From positions 831,865 through 895,864 of the forward strand of contig NW_019091486.1 of the NCBI RefSeq assembly GCF_001949145.1: a DNA stretch of 64,000 nt, written 5' to 3'. A program made the position numbers and the translations under genes. This stretch comes from Acanthaster planci. Its lineage: Eukaryota; Echinodermata; Asteroidea; Valvatida; Acanthasteridae. Shown one piece after another: positions 36,201 to 42,800 of this stretch. The notes beneath the pieces were generated by a model that searched no databases, was not told the origin of the DNA, and was given only the letters and a program-made list of their open reading frames with translations. How positions within the stretch are numbered: position 1 is the first letter of the stretch; the number at the start of each line of letters is the position of its first letter.

Positions 36201-38175
36201 CTCCTGTGACTCAATTTCGAACTGAAACGATTTGAATTTCGACACTCCTGCTAAAAATTTACCGCACTGCAAAACCGCGACAAGCAATGAAACAATTTTC
36301 TACATACTTTTTTAATCAATTTGTCAAGGTTTAAATGGAAACTTTAATGTTTGGATTATTGGATAGAGTTAAATTAAGCAACTAAACATATTACGTCTAG
36401 GAATCGGAAGGGAATGGTTAGTGCCTAACTATGTTTACAAATATATAGCCGGCATGTGTTTCATATAATTGCTTTTCATAGTTTGTAGGGGGTGTTTGTA
36501 AGGGCACATGCGTTTATTTTAACTCGGTGTCAATTAACATTTACTGACTTAATAGCAAATAATGTATAAAGCAGAAAAACAACGTGCTCGCTGTGGTATT
36601 CGTTATGCAACCTTGGCAGATGTTTCAAATGTACAGTCTACGGTCTTCGTCGCCTAAGTGTCCGGTTCAATGCTATATTTAACTCCGAAGCGTCATCACC
36701 CTACGAACTGATTTCTTCCTTTGGGGGTTCATTTTTGTGATATAATCAGACATTTTTTCCCTTAGGGAAACAATTTCTATTCCGTGTTTCCATGTTGTCT
36801 GGCACTTTATTTTTTTAACCTCCTATGTTAATTTTTGAACTTGCTACGCATTTTAACGGTTCACTGGTTATGTGCGACAGATTTCAGATTTTTAGATTTT
36901 CAAATCATGCAACAGCAAACTCGATATTTCAAGAGCAGCACAAAATATCTAAGTAATAAAAACTACAACATGCTCGATGCATGTCATCAGACAGACGAGT
37001 CAGCATATAACCTTCGACAATTCATCTTGGCTTCTTACACCAAGTGGTGAGAGTTGGAACTCATCAGTATTGGTCTCACGACCAGAGTCTTTACAGTTGA
37101 TTTTCATGCGCACCATGAACCAGTAGACGAACAGTGTTAAGCAAAAGAAAGAAAGGGTTGCTGTATTCAAAGTCACGTCTTCATTATATTAGGAGTAATA
37201 GTCAAAACTTCAATTTCAGTGACATAAACGTCAAAAGGTTGCCTATTCTCTATTAATTAGACCTTGTTGCACATTTGTCTGGTGTATGTTATTGTTTTGC
37301 CTGTTCTTTGTCCATGTTTGTAATAGCTTGCTCATTTCCTGTCTGCCTGTAGCTTTGCGGTATTAAAGCATTGCTTAGCCCTGCGCTTAAATGTTGTTAT
37401 TCAATTTTACTTTGGAACCTATGTACATATATCTACCAGTACACTACTTTATTTTACAGAGGAATATATGTAATCTCTACTCGTTGGTACAACTTTGTTC
37501 TAAGAACGACAGCATTGAATAAATGTCTCATCATAATGCTAACCGCACACGACACTTTTTCCCGCAGCTTTTGAGAATACATCCAAGATTAAAGGAAATA
37601 TTCAAAATCGGAGAGACATTGGCCTGTATTCTTAATCTCGGTTTTGATATTTTGCGTTGCTCACAAGTCGTTTTTTAGTTCATTATTTTATGCATTTTTT
37701 TGTGATTTCATGCCTTGGGAATGTTTCAGCACGATTTAGCATGGATTAACACCGGCCAGAAGAGGTATGCTTTAAAACAAAACTGATTTTATGTTAACTT
37801 ATTTAAAGAAAGAATGATGACATTATCATTCAATTTCTAATACTTTACTGTTTGGAGATTAAGATGTGATTTTTACAACTGAATTAAATCAAAGTATGAT
37901 CGATAAGGGCTTTCCTAATAAATCACACTTCTTCATTGCCTGATGTGTCTATTTCACCAAAGCCTACTGCACAGTAGTTGAATAAATGTGATCCACTCTG
38001 TGAAAATGAGTCTTAAGTCGCACATGTGAAGAACCCTCCACAAATTAAATTAATCTCGAAATGTTACTGAGCAGAGCAAAATCGTCTTACCTGTGGTGGG
38101 TATTCTTGCGAGGAGCGTCAGTAGACACAGCCCGACAGTTTGTGTCCATCTGCTTCTCCTAGTGTTCGGCGGCAT
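8612..38175 (-). CDS. Adhesion GPCR with C-type lectin, mucin-like stalk, HRM, GAIN/GPS and 7TM (whole gene, 29 coding exons)
   Basis: Predicted cell-surface adhesion-class (family B2) receptor of 1572 residues. Exons in transcript order: 38175-38091, 34679-34346, 33048-32879, 29876-29769, 29099-28953, 28490-27747, 26529-26419, 25711-25605, 25060-24848, 24463-24395, 23660-23525, 23064-22945, 21622-21550, 20786-20675, 20351-20296, 20092-19981, 19233-19136, 18439-18337, 17714-17558, 17145-17079, 16509-16449, 15880-15777, 15043-14917, 14527-14423, 14035-13964, 13367-13216, 12312-12108, 10367-10239, 9253-8612. Every intron is GT...AG, all phases match, and the sum is divisible by three. By family knowledge the GAIN domain self-cleaves at the GPS and a tethered peptide activates the 7TM. 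The lectin and HRM domains are presumably the ligand-facing part. The ligand and orthologue are unknown to me. Both ends of the gene are uncertain: there is a possible alternative first exon at 39.8 kb and a possible alternative last exon at 8.4 kb. Confidence 0.88.
10239..10367 (-). CDS. Adhesion GPCR exon 28: cytoplasmic tail
   Basis: Phase 0 both sides; acceptor CATTCCCTTACAG, donor TTCATG|GTAAGA. Encodes IIRDSEESRSTEEDSQEKRR then KKRHVSTVSGSSPSVDM. A charged acidic run is followed by a basic KRRKKRH cluster that could act as a nuclear localisation or lipid-binding patch (inference). Confidence 0.84.
12108..12312 (-). CDS. Adhesion GPCR exon 27: cytoplasmic tail
   Basis: Acceptor TTTGTGCTAG, donor CAGG|GTAAAG. 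Encodes PTDPGNIGYDQRMIPWSNLG, then RPGPERFGDRSPQKVKGG and RRGRRESSPLKRSGNIV. It is basic with proline-directed serines (RSPQK, SSPLK), likely phosphorylation or 14-3-3/SH3 docking segments (inference). Confidence 0.82.
12831..13167. mobile_element. MITE-like element with GGGCCCAATTTCA ends (337 bp)
   Basis: The left end GGGCCCAATTTCACGG (12831-12846) is matched in inverted form at 13152-13167 (15 of 16). The right part is full of short inverted TTAGCATAACTTATGCTAA-type repeats. There is no coding capacity. It lies in the intron between receptor exons 26 and 27. A half copy of the same family appears at 3419-3460. Confidence 0.7.
13216..13367 (-). CDS. Adhesion GPCR exon 26: cytoplasmic tail
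   Basis: Acceptor TTGTTTCACCAG, donor GACAT|GTAATA. Encodes PPSRNEQSMGSTSTALSQHN, then EEAYGPYRRGFQD and two bases of Met. If the donor were not used, a TAA would follow immediately, giving a shorter tail ending FQDM. The next exon fits the split codon exactly, so splicing is preferred. Confidence 0.8.
13964..14035 (-). CDS. Adhesion GPCR exon 25: cytoplasmic tail
   Basis: A 72-nt phase-0 exon, acceptor GATTTGTACAG, donor CAACTG|GTCAGT. Encodes LRKRKSSDSLTSSTNPEPMD then ARQL, a basic and Ser-rich stretch with possible phosphorylation sites (RKSSDS). It has no domain of its own and is supported by phase and splice signals. Confidence 0.78.
14423..14527 (-). CDS. Adhesion GPCR exon 24: end of TM7 and basic juxtamembrane tail
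   Basis: Acceptor CACCCCTCACCAG, donor ATGAAC|GTAACA. Encodes GLCFFMMYLVLSHDVRRAIL and then HGRKSRRRRSRTRMN. TM7 closes with G-x-x-FF and the cytoplasmic side begins with a strongly basic stretch, as expected by the positive-inside rule. Confidence 0.92.
14917..15043 (-). CDS. Adhesion GPCR exon 23: TM6 and start of TM7
   Basis: Acceptor GTGTGTGACAG (weak pyrimidine tract), donor CTCCTG|GTAAGG. Encodes LRSNILVLVLLCVCWGFGIA, then AFQLQDDFLQQAFAISALLL. The C-W-G-F-G of TM6 matches the family L-T-W-x-F-G toggle region. Phase 2 joins directly to exon 22. Confidence 0.93.
15777..15880 (-). CDS. Adhesion GPCR exon 22: TM5 end and intracellular loop 3
   Basis: Acceptor TCTTCTACTCAG, donor GCAGT|GTAAGT. 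Encodes INVLVLVYVSGKNVP and GTDDDQTTRQRA plus a split Val codon. It finishes TM5 and forms intracellular loop 3 with acidic and basic clusters, the G-protein contact region by family knowledge. Confidence 0.91.
16449..16509 (-). CDS. Adhesion GPCR exon 21: loop 2 cysteine and TM5 start
   Basis: Acceptor TTTTCCTCCCAG, donor TTG|GTAAGT. Encodes RCWVSNNAVVGLICSLAVPA and L. C1042-W1043 is the conserved loop 2 C-W pair that bonds to C969 in TM3. Confidence 0.93.
17079..17145 (-). CDS. Adhesion GPCR exon 20: TM4
   Basis: Acceptor ATTCTTTTTCCAG, donor GACAG|GTATTC. Encodes (C)GPVLPVGICMALWLDEYGG and AD. The usual adhesion-GPCR motif G-W-G-x-P reads G-W-C-G-P across the exon 19/20 junction. Confidence 0.92.
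17558..17714 (-). CDS. Adhesion GPCR exon 19: TM3 and start of TM4
   Basis: Acceptor CACTTGCTCTGTAG, donor GGT|GTGAGT. Encodes VVCRVLAVATHYVLTTQFVW, SLEGALQVCF and FQLWIYHVIGW. C969 is the conserved TM3 cysteine that bonds to loop 2, and W-S-L-E-G corresponds to the family B2 motif W-M-x-x-E-G in TM3. Confidence 0.94.
18337..18439 (-). CDS. Adhesion GPCR exon 18: TM2
   Basis: Acceptor TTTTTGTTCAG, donor AATCAG|GTAGGA (phase 0). An internal GTATGG after MAG is also a possible donor but would break phase with exon 19. Encodes HLSAASLTVHVSLALSIILS then FVVVMAGMERTTNQ, TM2 and the start of extracellular loop 1. Confidence 0.91.
19136..19233 (-). CDS. Adhesion GPCR exon 17: TM1
   Basis: Acceptor TTTGTCTCTTCCAG, donor GTCAG|GTAAGA. 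Encodes TIEPYHLLLLTYVLCSASCF then IIFLSTLILFSVR, transmembrane helix 1 (residues about 905-930). It follows the GPS after ten residues, the normal distance in this family. Confidence 0.93.
19981..20092 (-). CDS. Adhesion GPCR exon 16: GPCR proteolysis site (GPS) and tethered agonist
   Basis: Acceptor ACTTCGTTCAG, donor GAG|GTGAAA. Encodes SQWLTDGCWINEQ then VHCCCNHMTSFALLSAVE. It contains the GPS W867, C872, C884/C886 and the cleavage tripeptide H888-M889-T890. By family knowledge autoproteolysis occurs between 889 and 890, leaving T890-SFALLSAV as the tethered (Stachel) agonist. Met replaces the usual Leu at the P1 position, and there is an extra Cys (CCC). Confidence 0.95.
20296..20351 (-). 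CDS. Adhesion GPCR exon 15: first GPS cysteine
   Basis: A 56-nt exon, acceptor TTTTCATTGCAG, donor GAAAG|GTACTG. Encodes KVPTFGKEESCVYLSRTE and two bases of Ser. C854 is the first Cys of the GPS motif (C-x-Y/F), which pairs with the later GPS cysteines. Confidence 0.88.
20675..20786 (-). CDS. Adhesion GPCR exon 14: GAIN subdomain B
   Basis: Acceptor CTTATATCGCATAG, donor ACGAAG|GTATTA (phase 0 out). Encodes SGSTLKVMSAIVTSSGVHQS and LSVPLCINFTK. The V-x-SAIV run matches the common GAIN B motif (vvSasv) and the following strand P-L-C-I-N-F. Residues 806-843. Confidence 0.88.
21550..21622 (-). CDS. Adhesion GPCR exon 13: GAIN subdomain B strand
   Basis: A 73-nt exon with acceptor TGTCTTGTGTTTAG and a near-perfect donor CAAG|GTAAGT. 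Encodes VTLLVVLYPTIGDLLDSVPS then TIKP, a hydrophobic beta strand where GAIN domains have V-x-x-x-Y-x-x-x-x-LF. It is the only reading between exons 12 and 14 that satisfies both flanking phases (1 in, 2 out). Confidence 0.83.
22945..23064 (-). CDS. Adhesion GPCR exon 12: GAIN A/B boundary
   Basis: The acceptor is TTGTATTGTAG at 23065-23066. A nearby TTTTCAG six bases in would give the wrong phase. The donor is CAAG|GTGTGT. Encodes VFRKSRETARSFGGLSYTAS and then ASITLPPEVFQGVTDEQ. The I-x-LPP-x-VF motif is typical of the strand entering GAIN subdomain B. Confidence 0.86.
23525..23660 (-). CDS. Adhesion GPCR exon 11: GAIN subdomain A
   Basis: Acceptor ACATTCTCAG, donor ATAG|GTAGCA. Encodes VAADTVRIMDAVESFTAQTA followed by the helix-rich LSLALQEDTAAFFEGKYDN, continuing subdomain A (residues 697-741). 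It ends after codon position 1, and the next exon supplies the two bases that make Val. Confidence 0.87.
24395..24463 (-). CDS. Adhesion GPCR exon 10: GAIN subdomain A
   Basis: A short 69-nt phase-0 exon with acceptor TTTCATCTTCAG and donor GAG|GTATAA. It encodes SFLQATDNILHPSNIDIWKE plus NQE. The pattern NIL-x-P-x-N...W is characteristic of the GAIN A subdomain in adhesion GPCRs. It follows exon 9 without a phase break. Confidence 0.88.
24848..25060 (-). CDS. Adhesion GPCR exon 9: start of GAIN domain (subdomain A)
   Basis: Phase 0 on both sides; acceptor CACATCCAG, donor AAT|GTAGGT. A competing GTATAA donor four bases downstream would shift the next exon into a stop, so it is not used. Encodes 71 residues including PGEVIKATFQLSQML, FVELLEMLAALPD and VDMDDFAN, amphipathic helices of the kind that open the GAIN A subdomain (residues 603-673). 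Confidence 0.88.
25605..25711 (-). CDS. Adhesion GPCR exon 8: second half of HRM
   Basis: Acceptor GTTCTATCTAG, donor CAGG|GTAAAT (phase 0). Encodes ATVRRECVPVAIMTAAW and YTDCRVPTPGELLDR. This supplies the R-x-C, the Trp and the final Cys (C573, W583, C591) that close an HRM domain with two disulfides. The domain is complete and of normal length. Confidence 0.9.
26419..26529 (-). CDS. Adhesion GPCR exon 7: first half of hormone-receptor motif (HRM)
   Basis: Acceptor AAACCTGTCAG at 26530-26531, donor CTTTG|GTACGT. An upstream AG at about 26588 would break the phase with exon 6, so the internal acceptor is chosen. The exon encodes VVCRAEILDGLQWAETPQ and TQTCPENPF. C538, W548 and C561 fit the HRM pattern (C, about ten residues, W, then CP). 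HRM domains are extracellular and often follow other N-terminal modules just before GAIN. Confidence 0.88.
27747..28490 (-). CDS. Adhesion GPCR exon 6: mucin-like Ser/Thr/Pro-rich stalk
   Basis: A single 744-nt exon, open throughout, with acceptor CTCTCTTTCGTCAG and donor CACG|GTGAGT. Residues about 282-529 are dominated by Ser, Thr, Pro and Ala (for example SSSLPQPTPSPSFSEF and TTSQTQTTKQ) with no cysteine in the spliced part. This is the composition of a heavily O-glycosylated mucin-like stalk, as several adhesion GPCRs carry. It holds the lectin domain away from the membrane. The phase is 1 on both sides. Confidence 0.87.
28953..29099 (-). CDS. Adhesion GPCR exon 5: PSPSPS stalk
   Basis: Acceptor TTTCCCTACAG, donor CTCAA|GTAGAC, the latter of moderate quality. 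Encodes DPPVEEPSPSPSPSPSPSLE, then a Thr/Ser-rich stretch ending LYS. The Pro-Ser repeat is written by an imperfect CCATCG/CCATCC hexanucleotide array, so its length may vary between alleles. It is a spacer between the lectin domain and the mucin-like exon. No fold is expected. Confidence 0.8.
29769..29876 (-). CDS. Adhesion GPCR exon 4: end of C-type lectin domain
   Basis: Acceptor CCTGCCCAG, donor AAAG|GTAAAC. Encodes SECCVDLRAG, then FRDEQCVKLQGYICEAPKG, which is the closing strand of a C-type lectin domain with conserved C200/C201, C220 and C228. The usual WND calcium motif is replaced by IFRD, so calcium binding may be altered. Joining to exon 3 restores an Asn codon split 1+2. Confidence 0.92.
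31883..32075 (+). repeat. Interspersed repeat family A, copy 1
   Basis: Shares with 46730-46930 and 55565-55760 the order GTGTTCATTTTGTTGG, TGTGCATTTCATAGTCGTT, CGACCAAAGGAGCCTCC, GCGCCCTC and CCAGCTCGA. The copies are clearly divergent and all on the plus strand. SINE-like size, about 200 bp. It is intronic to the receptor gene (between exons 3 and 4). Confidence 0.75.
32879..33048 (-). CDS. Adhesion GPCR exon 3: middle of C-type lectin domain
   Basis: Acceptor CCCGTCAG, donor GTGAGT. It carries the family hallmark NLWIGL (157-161) and then FTWIDG and NWESGQPNDF. The QPN at 191-193 sits at the position of the EPN/QPD sugar-specificity motif. A Ca-dependent sugar site is therefore plausible but not proven. 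The phase joins exactly to exons 2 and 4. Confidence 0.93.
34346..34679 (-). CDS. Adhesion GPCR exon 2: Ser/Thr-rich linker and first third of C-type lectin domain
   Basis: Acceptor TTTATTTTAACAG, donor GTGAGT. Residues 29-91 are a Ser/Thr/Pro-rich linker with NST-type glycosylation sites. From C93 the motif CPQGWLEHLERCY starts a long-form C-type lectin domain (C93, C104, then W and C122 in WHDAQLAC), followed by GGDLLVLNSTEEK, the usual beta1-alpha1-alpha2 part of the fold. The codon is split after two bases and is completed by the next exon. Confidence 0.92.
35021..35198. mobile_element. 178-bp MITE-like element with long terminal inverted repeats
   Basis: AGTGTGTAAACGCCTTCAAT at 35021-35040 is mirrored by ATTGAAGGCGTTTACACACT at 35179-35198. 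The inverted match extends about 27 bp inward with one mismatch (CGTGGAC versus CATGGAC). It has no coding capacity. It lies in the first intron of the receptor gene. I see no clear target-site duplication. Confidence 0.75.
35221..35420. mobile_element. Palindromic GGGTCA-rich element
   Basis: Two arms of about 60-70 bp with many TGACCC/GGGTCA words (for example GAGTTGGGTCCCGTTCGG against AATTGGGTTCCATTCGG on the other strand) flank a short centre repeating TTTCTGGGTCA. It looks like a foldback or MITE-type element next to the one at 35021. Confidence 0.6.
38091..38175 (-). CDS. Adhesion GPCR exon 1: signal peptide
   Basis: Starts at the ATG at 38175 with A at -3. It encodes MPPNTRRSRWTQTVGLCLLT followed by LLARIPTT and a split Gly codon: a basic n-region and a hydrophobic core typical of a type I receptor leader. 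The donor CAG|GTAAGA matches the consensus closely. The frame stays open upstream to at least 38586, so a longer N terminus is formally possible. I chose the internal Met because it places the hydrophobic core at the N terminus. The phase (one base of the codon used) matches the next exon. Confidence 0.72.
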
Positions 38176-39009
38176 TGTCGTGTCTTGTTCGTCTTGGCAA
38201 CAGCTTACCTCATGACGCTCCAACTCCAACCATCCGGACAAGAAGAATTGGAAAAGTGCAAACCGTTCTACCTTTTGTCCTCTGCCTCGAACACTCTTGG
38301 TTGGACTCGACGGGACAATGGAGCTTCCAAATGAACAGCCAGGGGCGTTAATTAGTGGAAGGAAATCCAGCCAGATTTTGGATTTGAAATTACTGCATTG
38401 CTGGGAAGAGATGGCGTCGCCCGATGTGGTTCTGGCTTGTTTTCGTCGTGCAATAATTGCACAGTGCGCTTGTGCTCTCCCAGTCAGGGGCGGTACACGC
38501 ATTGTGAGTTGACGCCAACACGGCCTTCGTGCGAGCGTTTCCGTAGATCGTTCAACGTGCACAAAAAGGCATGTGGTGCGGACCACCTGCCCTGGTTTTT
38601 GTCTCCATTAATAATCGATGGCTTTATTATTCAACGATATTCCTCCATCACACACAAAGAGTGCGATGAGGTTTCCCCATTTCGTTTATTTTTATTTTTT
38701 GACTTTTTGTTCACTTATTTGTCTAGTTTTCTTAAATTCGAGCTTCACAACTTAGGCATTCTCAGACATAAACAAAATATGCCGTAGAGTTCAAATTAAG
38801 TGTAAAGATTCAAGGGTGATGTGTCAGTGAAGATCTCTTCTCACCTGAATAAATTAAAAATCCTTAATTTGTGAAGGTCAACTCACGGTGAAACGACTGG
38901 TTATGATTTCTTATATTTCATGTCCTCTACACCAGTCATATGACTCCACGAAGCGTAATATTGTTCCGAAAACATCCTGAGTTCACCACACAGTCAATAC
39001 CGGAATGCA

Positions 39010-39415
39010 CAAATTTGAATGGGTCATGTAATAATATTGTTAACTATAACCCTTGAATTTGCACCTCGGTGTGTTTCAATTAACCTAATTTCAGTTTCTG
39101 TTTTGTTATTCCAGTCTTTATTTTTGAGCCCTTTTGGTTTTTATGCTGAAAACAATTGGCATATTAATGAGCAGACCTATATATTGTGCCAAAAACTGCT
39201 CGACTGTTTTATAATTTCATTTATTCCGATCTACATTTACATTTTTGGCAAGCTACTTGTACTTCTGTAGAAATAATGGTAGTACACCAGCGAGCAACCT
39301 TTTCTCAAGAAATTTATCAAGGAGGAATTTTGAAGTTCAAAAAATATCACCATGAAAACGTGAACTAAACAGTGTCTTTTTATATGCACTATATCAACAG
39401 CGCCCTCACTTGTCC
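39010..39415 (+). repeat. Interspersed repeat family B (about 400 bp), copy 1
   Basis: Aligns with 50000-50405: AACCCTTGAATTTG, GAGCCCTTTTGGTTTTTATG, GTGAACTAAACAGTGTC and the shared end CAACAGCGCCCTCACTTGTCC. It lies between the two signal-peptide exons of the receptor gene. Confidence 0.72.
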
Positions 39416-39799
39416 GGTAGATCCAGGAAAATTGTTAATGTTCGAAACAATGCACTTTTCGGTACAATTATCTACGCGAGGATCTCAAACAGTTTCAGGA
39501 AATTGAAAGCAAAATAAAGATTCACAAAATTGAAATGAAGAAAAACGTCTTAGCATGAATCTTTTAATGCTAAAAGGTACATTTTTAACAGGCTTTTAAA
39601 CGTTAAGGAGAAGGTGCGCTATCGGGCCTTGAGAGTTGTCAGTATTTGATTCAACGAAAAGTAAATTAATGACTGCTCTAGTCAATATTTCAAGGGCTTT
39701 CTCTGAGCAGGTGTTTGTCTACTTTTTGTCTCTCTTCTTGTGAGTCTTGATGTCTGCCCAATTGATGATGTAACTCTTAAGCCTTTCCTTTTAATTTAC

Positions 39800-39863
39800 C
39801 TGTTGCGATGGTTACAACAGAGGAACAAACAATAGTTAGTGGGAACCAGCTGAATTTCGGCAT
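39800..39863 (-). CDS. Candidate alternative first exon of the adhesion GPCR (signal peptide)
   Basis: On the minus strand an ATG at 39863 opens 21 codons, MPKFSWFPLTIVCSSVVTIA plus T and a split Gly codon, ending at the good donor ACAG|GTAAAT. It reads as a secretory signal peptide with a hydrophobic core. It ends after codon position 1, exactly like the signal-peptide exon at 38091-38175, so either could splice to the lectin exon at 34679. It could be an alternative promoter and leader of the same receptor, or the first exon of a lost or unseen gene. No transcript evidence is available here. Confidence 0.5.
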
Positions 39864-42800
39864 CTCAAAGTGTCATCCACCTGGCATTCCGGCATTACAA
39901 CACCCTTGCCGACGCATTCATGTTTCCCCATTTGCCGCATCTCCAACAGTTTCATGATCCTATCGCCAGTGTCCGCCAGTCAGGCGTTGCGCTGTCACTC
40001 AACTGTTCTGTGTCGGCTCTTCCAGATGACTCTGCAAGCCCTGATTGGTCGCTGGGTGTCGGAGTTAACGCACTGTCAGAGCCAAAACGCGTGGTATAAA
40101 GAAGCTCTACACTTACACCAGGCAGAGGGCGTGCAGGTCAAAACAGAAATCAGATTTCTGCTTTCGATGAACTCAACCGCGCCTCGCAGCAGTAGCGAAG
40201 CACCCACTACGCTTCCTGCAAGAGAACACGAAGACTTCCCACACAACGTTGGTGCACGCGTACTTAAGCTTGAGAGCACGTGCATTTTCAGCAACCTCAC
40301 GATGTCAAACGAGTGCACACCACCTGTACCCGAGCACGATCGCGTGTCATTCAAGTACCGGCTTCAGAAATAGTGTGTAGTCTTATCACAAGAAACAGTT
40401 AACATTGAATGTACTATCCGCGCTCGAACTCAAAACAAAACCACAAAAACACAAAATTGTGGGACTGCTTTCAAGTTGTCTGCGCACTAACCAAAGTTCC
40501 CTTCCTCGTTATGCACTTTTTAAAGACAGAAAAAGCAGAATGCTAGAGTACAGAAATTGGTAAACAACCATTCATTCTTGGCAGTTCTGGTTAATTGCAA
40601 TGCAACACATAAACGCAATGCCTTCTAACTGTATAAAATTCTGTCACAGCGATATTACTGAAGCTCAGGTTGCCAGCCTAATGCCGGTGTGAACAGAGAT
40701 TTTGCTCTCCCACGTTTTCCGTCCCTAAGGACTTTTTTCATACCACATATTCGATATTGGCGAAAAGCGGGTGATGTGCCCCGGAGATCATGAATGCAGG
40801 TAACATAATTCACAATTAATACCTTGATACAAAATACGCAGTTCTTGTTACCTCTGGTATAGGCATATCAGTCTGCATATGCAGCTCAGCATAGCTTCGT
40901 TGTCTGGGCGAAGATCAGCAGTTTGAATCCCTCCAAGACTATGTTTGTTGCAGATTGTAATCTTTTTCTTTCAAAGTGTCAGCAAGATGTTGGAGTTTGT
41001 GTATGTTTCACAATTGTGATAAAGTGTACACGACTAAACAAGACACTTGGTTGAGCGAACATGTGGTTAGGAAAAATATCGCCCCCACCCCCATAATATA
41101 TTACTTTTGTCATATTAAGTCCCTCCTCCACGGGATTCTCCTGGAAAATCCTTTGTCGTAGGATTATCGTAGTCTACCCCTGCAGCAATGGTGAATCCAC
41201 CGCCTGGCATGTCTGTCCCCGTGTACCCTTTAGCCCACTTAAACCCCACATTTGGCTGCAGGTGTTTTGACCGGATCAATCATGACCGCGCATGCGCATG
41301 GTGGAGAGCTAGCCGAAAGGAGAAGCCATTTCATTTCATACCGACCGAGTGCGACAGAACCGAGATGTACAGTTTGTTAAGCGCACGAAAACACAGTTCT
41401 CTTTTGCAACGACGTCCACACATCTAGACCACCTAAGTAAACCAATCGCCGGCGTTCTTAACAAGAACAGGCAGTAACATCTCGAACAAAGGCCAGGCAG
41501 GTATTTGACGTAAATAGGTGTAGGAATGTGGACAAAAAAACTGAAATGAGAAGACGATAACTAAGCCTCCTGGCCGGAGAGTTTGTGCATGGGACAGTAT
41601 CGGCAACTCGTTTCTCAACGGCATTTGATGTGTAGATGGCGAATTGCGCCACACAGCGGTTTTCTAAATCTGCGATCCATGGTATGGTCATGCATTTGAG
41701 GACACTGGGAGCGTTTTTGAAACGTGGATTCGGCTCATGCTTAAATTTCGCTGGTTCCAGTCAGAGCTTGAAAATGTTGTTTCGAAAGCTGTTTCAAATG
41801 ACTGGAACCACCGACACCAAAGTCGAAGCCGAATACACTCATTTAGAAACGTTTTATATTAATTTATTAGCATTGATTTCTTCCTGTACCGTTTTCAGCG
41901 AGAAAATAATACAAAATGAAATTTCTTTTAAATATCGGTACCGTCTACATTTGATAGGAGTTGAAAGGGGATCCACGAGTGGGAGGAGCAGTTTCCCCGC
42001 CCATCAGCCGCCTGAAGGAAGTAAAACAAACACACACATAAAACCACTTGAAACTAAAATGGGCAAAGTACACAAAAACAGTTGGAATAAAGACTGAACA
42101 AAATTAATGAATTTGGTTTCTTCATTAATTGACAATTGTCGTGCATAAACTATTAAAATAGGTAACAGCAGCGTGGACATTTGAACAGCACCACCAAGGC
42201 CCATTTCCGACCTGCCATCCCTACCTCAAGCCTTTTTCTGATTTCGTACTGACCGGTCAGTGTCTTAAATTTCCCTCTTGTAAGAAAAACCCTGACACTG
42301 AAAGTGGAAATAAACTCAATATCATCTGAGACATAATTATGCATATGATCTTACACCGAAGTTTATAGTTGAGTTCATTCTTTGGTTGAGAGAGATGCGC
42401 AATGCTTCTGCATTCACATCCGCTCAAACAAAAACAACAACCTCAGTATTCAGCAATTAAACGAAATTAAAGTCTCTAAAGATGCAATCTTTAAAGACTG
42501 TATATATCATCGCCCCCCTTTCTTCACTTTCCAATGTGAGGGAAGCACGATCAAAGAATTCGCCTGGCGAATTGAGGCCAGGAAACTTTGTATAGCGCCC
42601 CCTTTTTCTCAATCTCTCCCAAACGGACTTGAGGCAGGCTGAACCGAATGCGCCATTTAAACTAATAGAAGAGAATCATGCTCAGGTATGTAATTAAAAG
42701 CCGCGATCTTAGCGGAGGACCCTATTAGGACTATTGCCGGCACTAAAAGCCGCACATGAGATGTTGCAACACCGAGCAATGGCGCACACAATTAACTGTG

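Larger units (their letters stand above)
34680..38090. other. First intron of the adhesion GPCR
   Basis: A 3.4-kb intron between the signal-peptide exon and the lectin exon. It holds the two MITE-like elements at 35021 and 35221 and otherwise AT-rich sequence in which I see nothing coding. Confidence 0.7.

Noticed and set aside
38176-38586. In-frame extension of receptor exon 1 upstream to a Met at 38586
   Set aside because: It would bury the signal peptide 137 residues into the protein; read as 5' UTR that happens to be open.
39870-40373. 167-codon plus-strand open frame
   Set aside because: No domain, no splice partners, and it starts antisense to the flank of the alternative first exon; composition not convincing.
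40875-40940. tRNA-like sequence (CAGCTCAGCATAGC ... AGTTTGAATCCC)
   Set aside because: A-box and B-box words are only approximate and I cannot pair an acceptor stem; at most a decayed tRNA-derived SINE.
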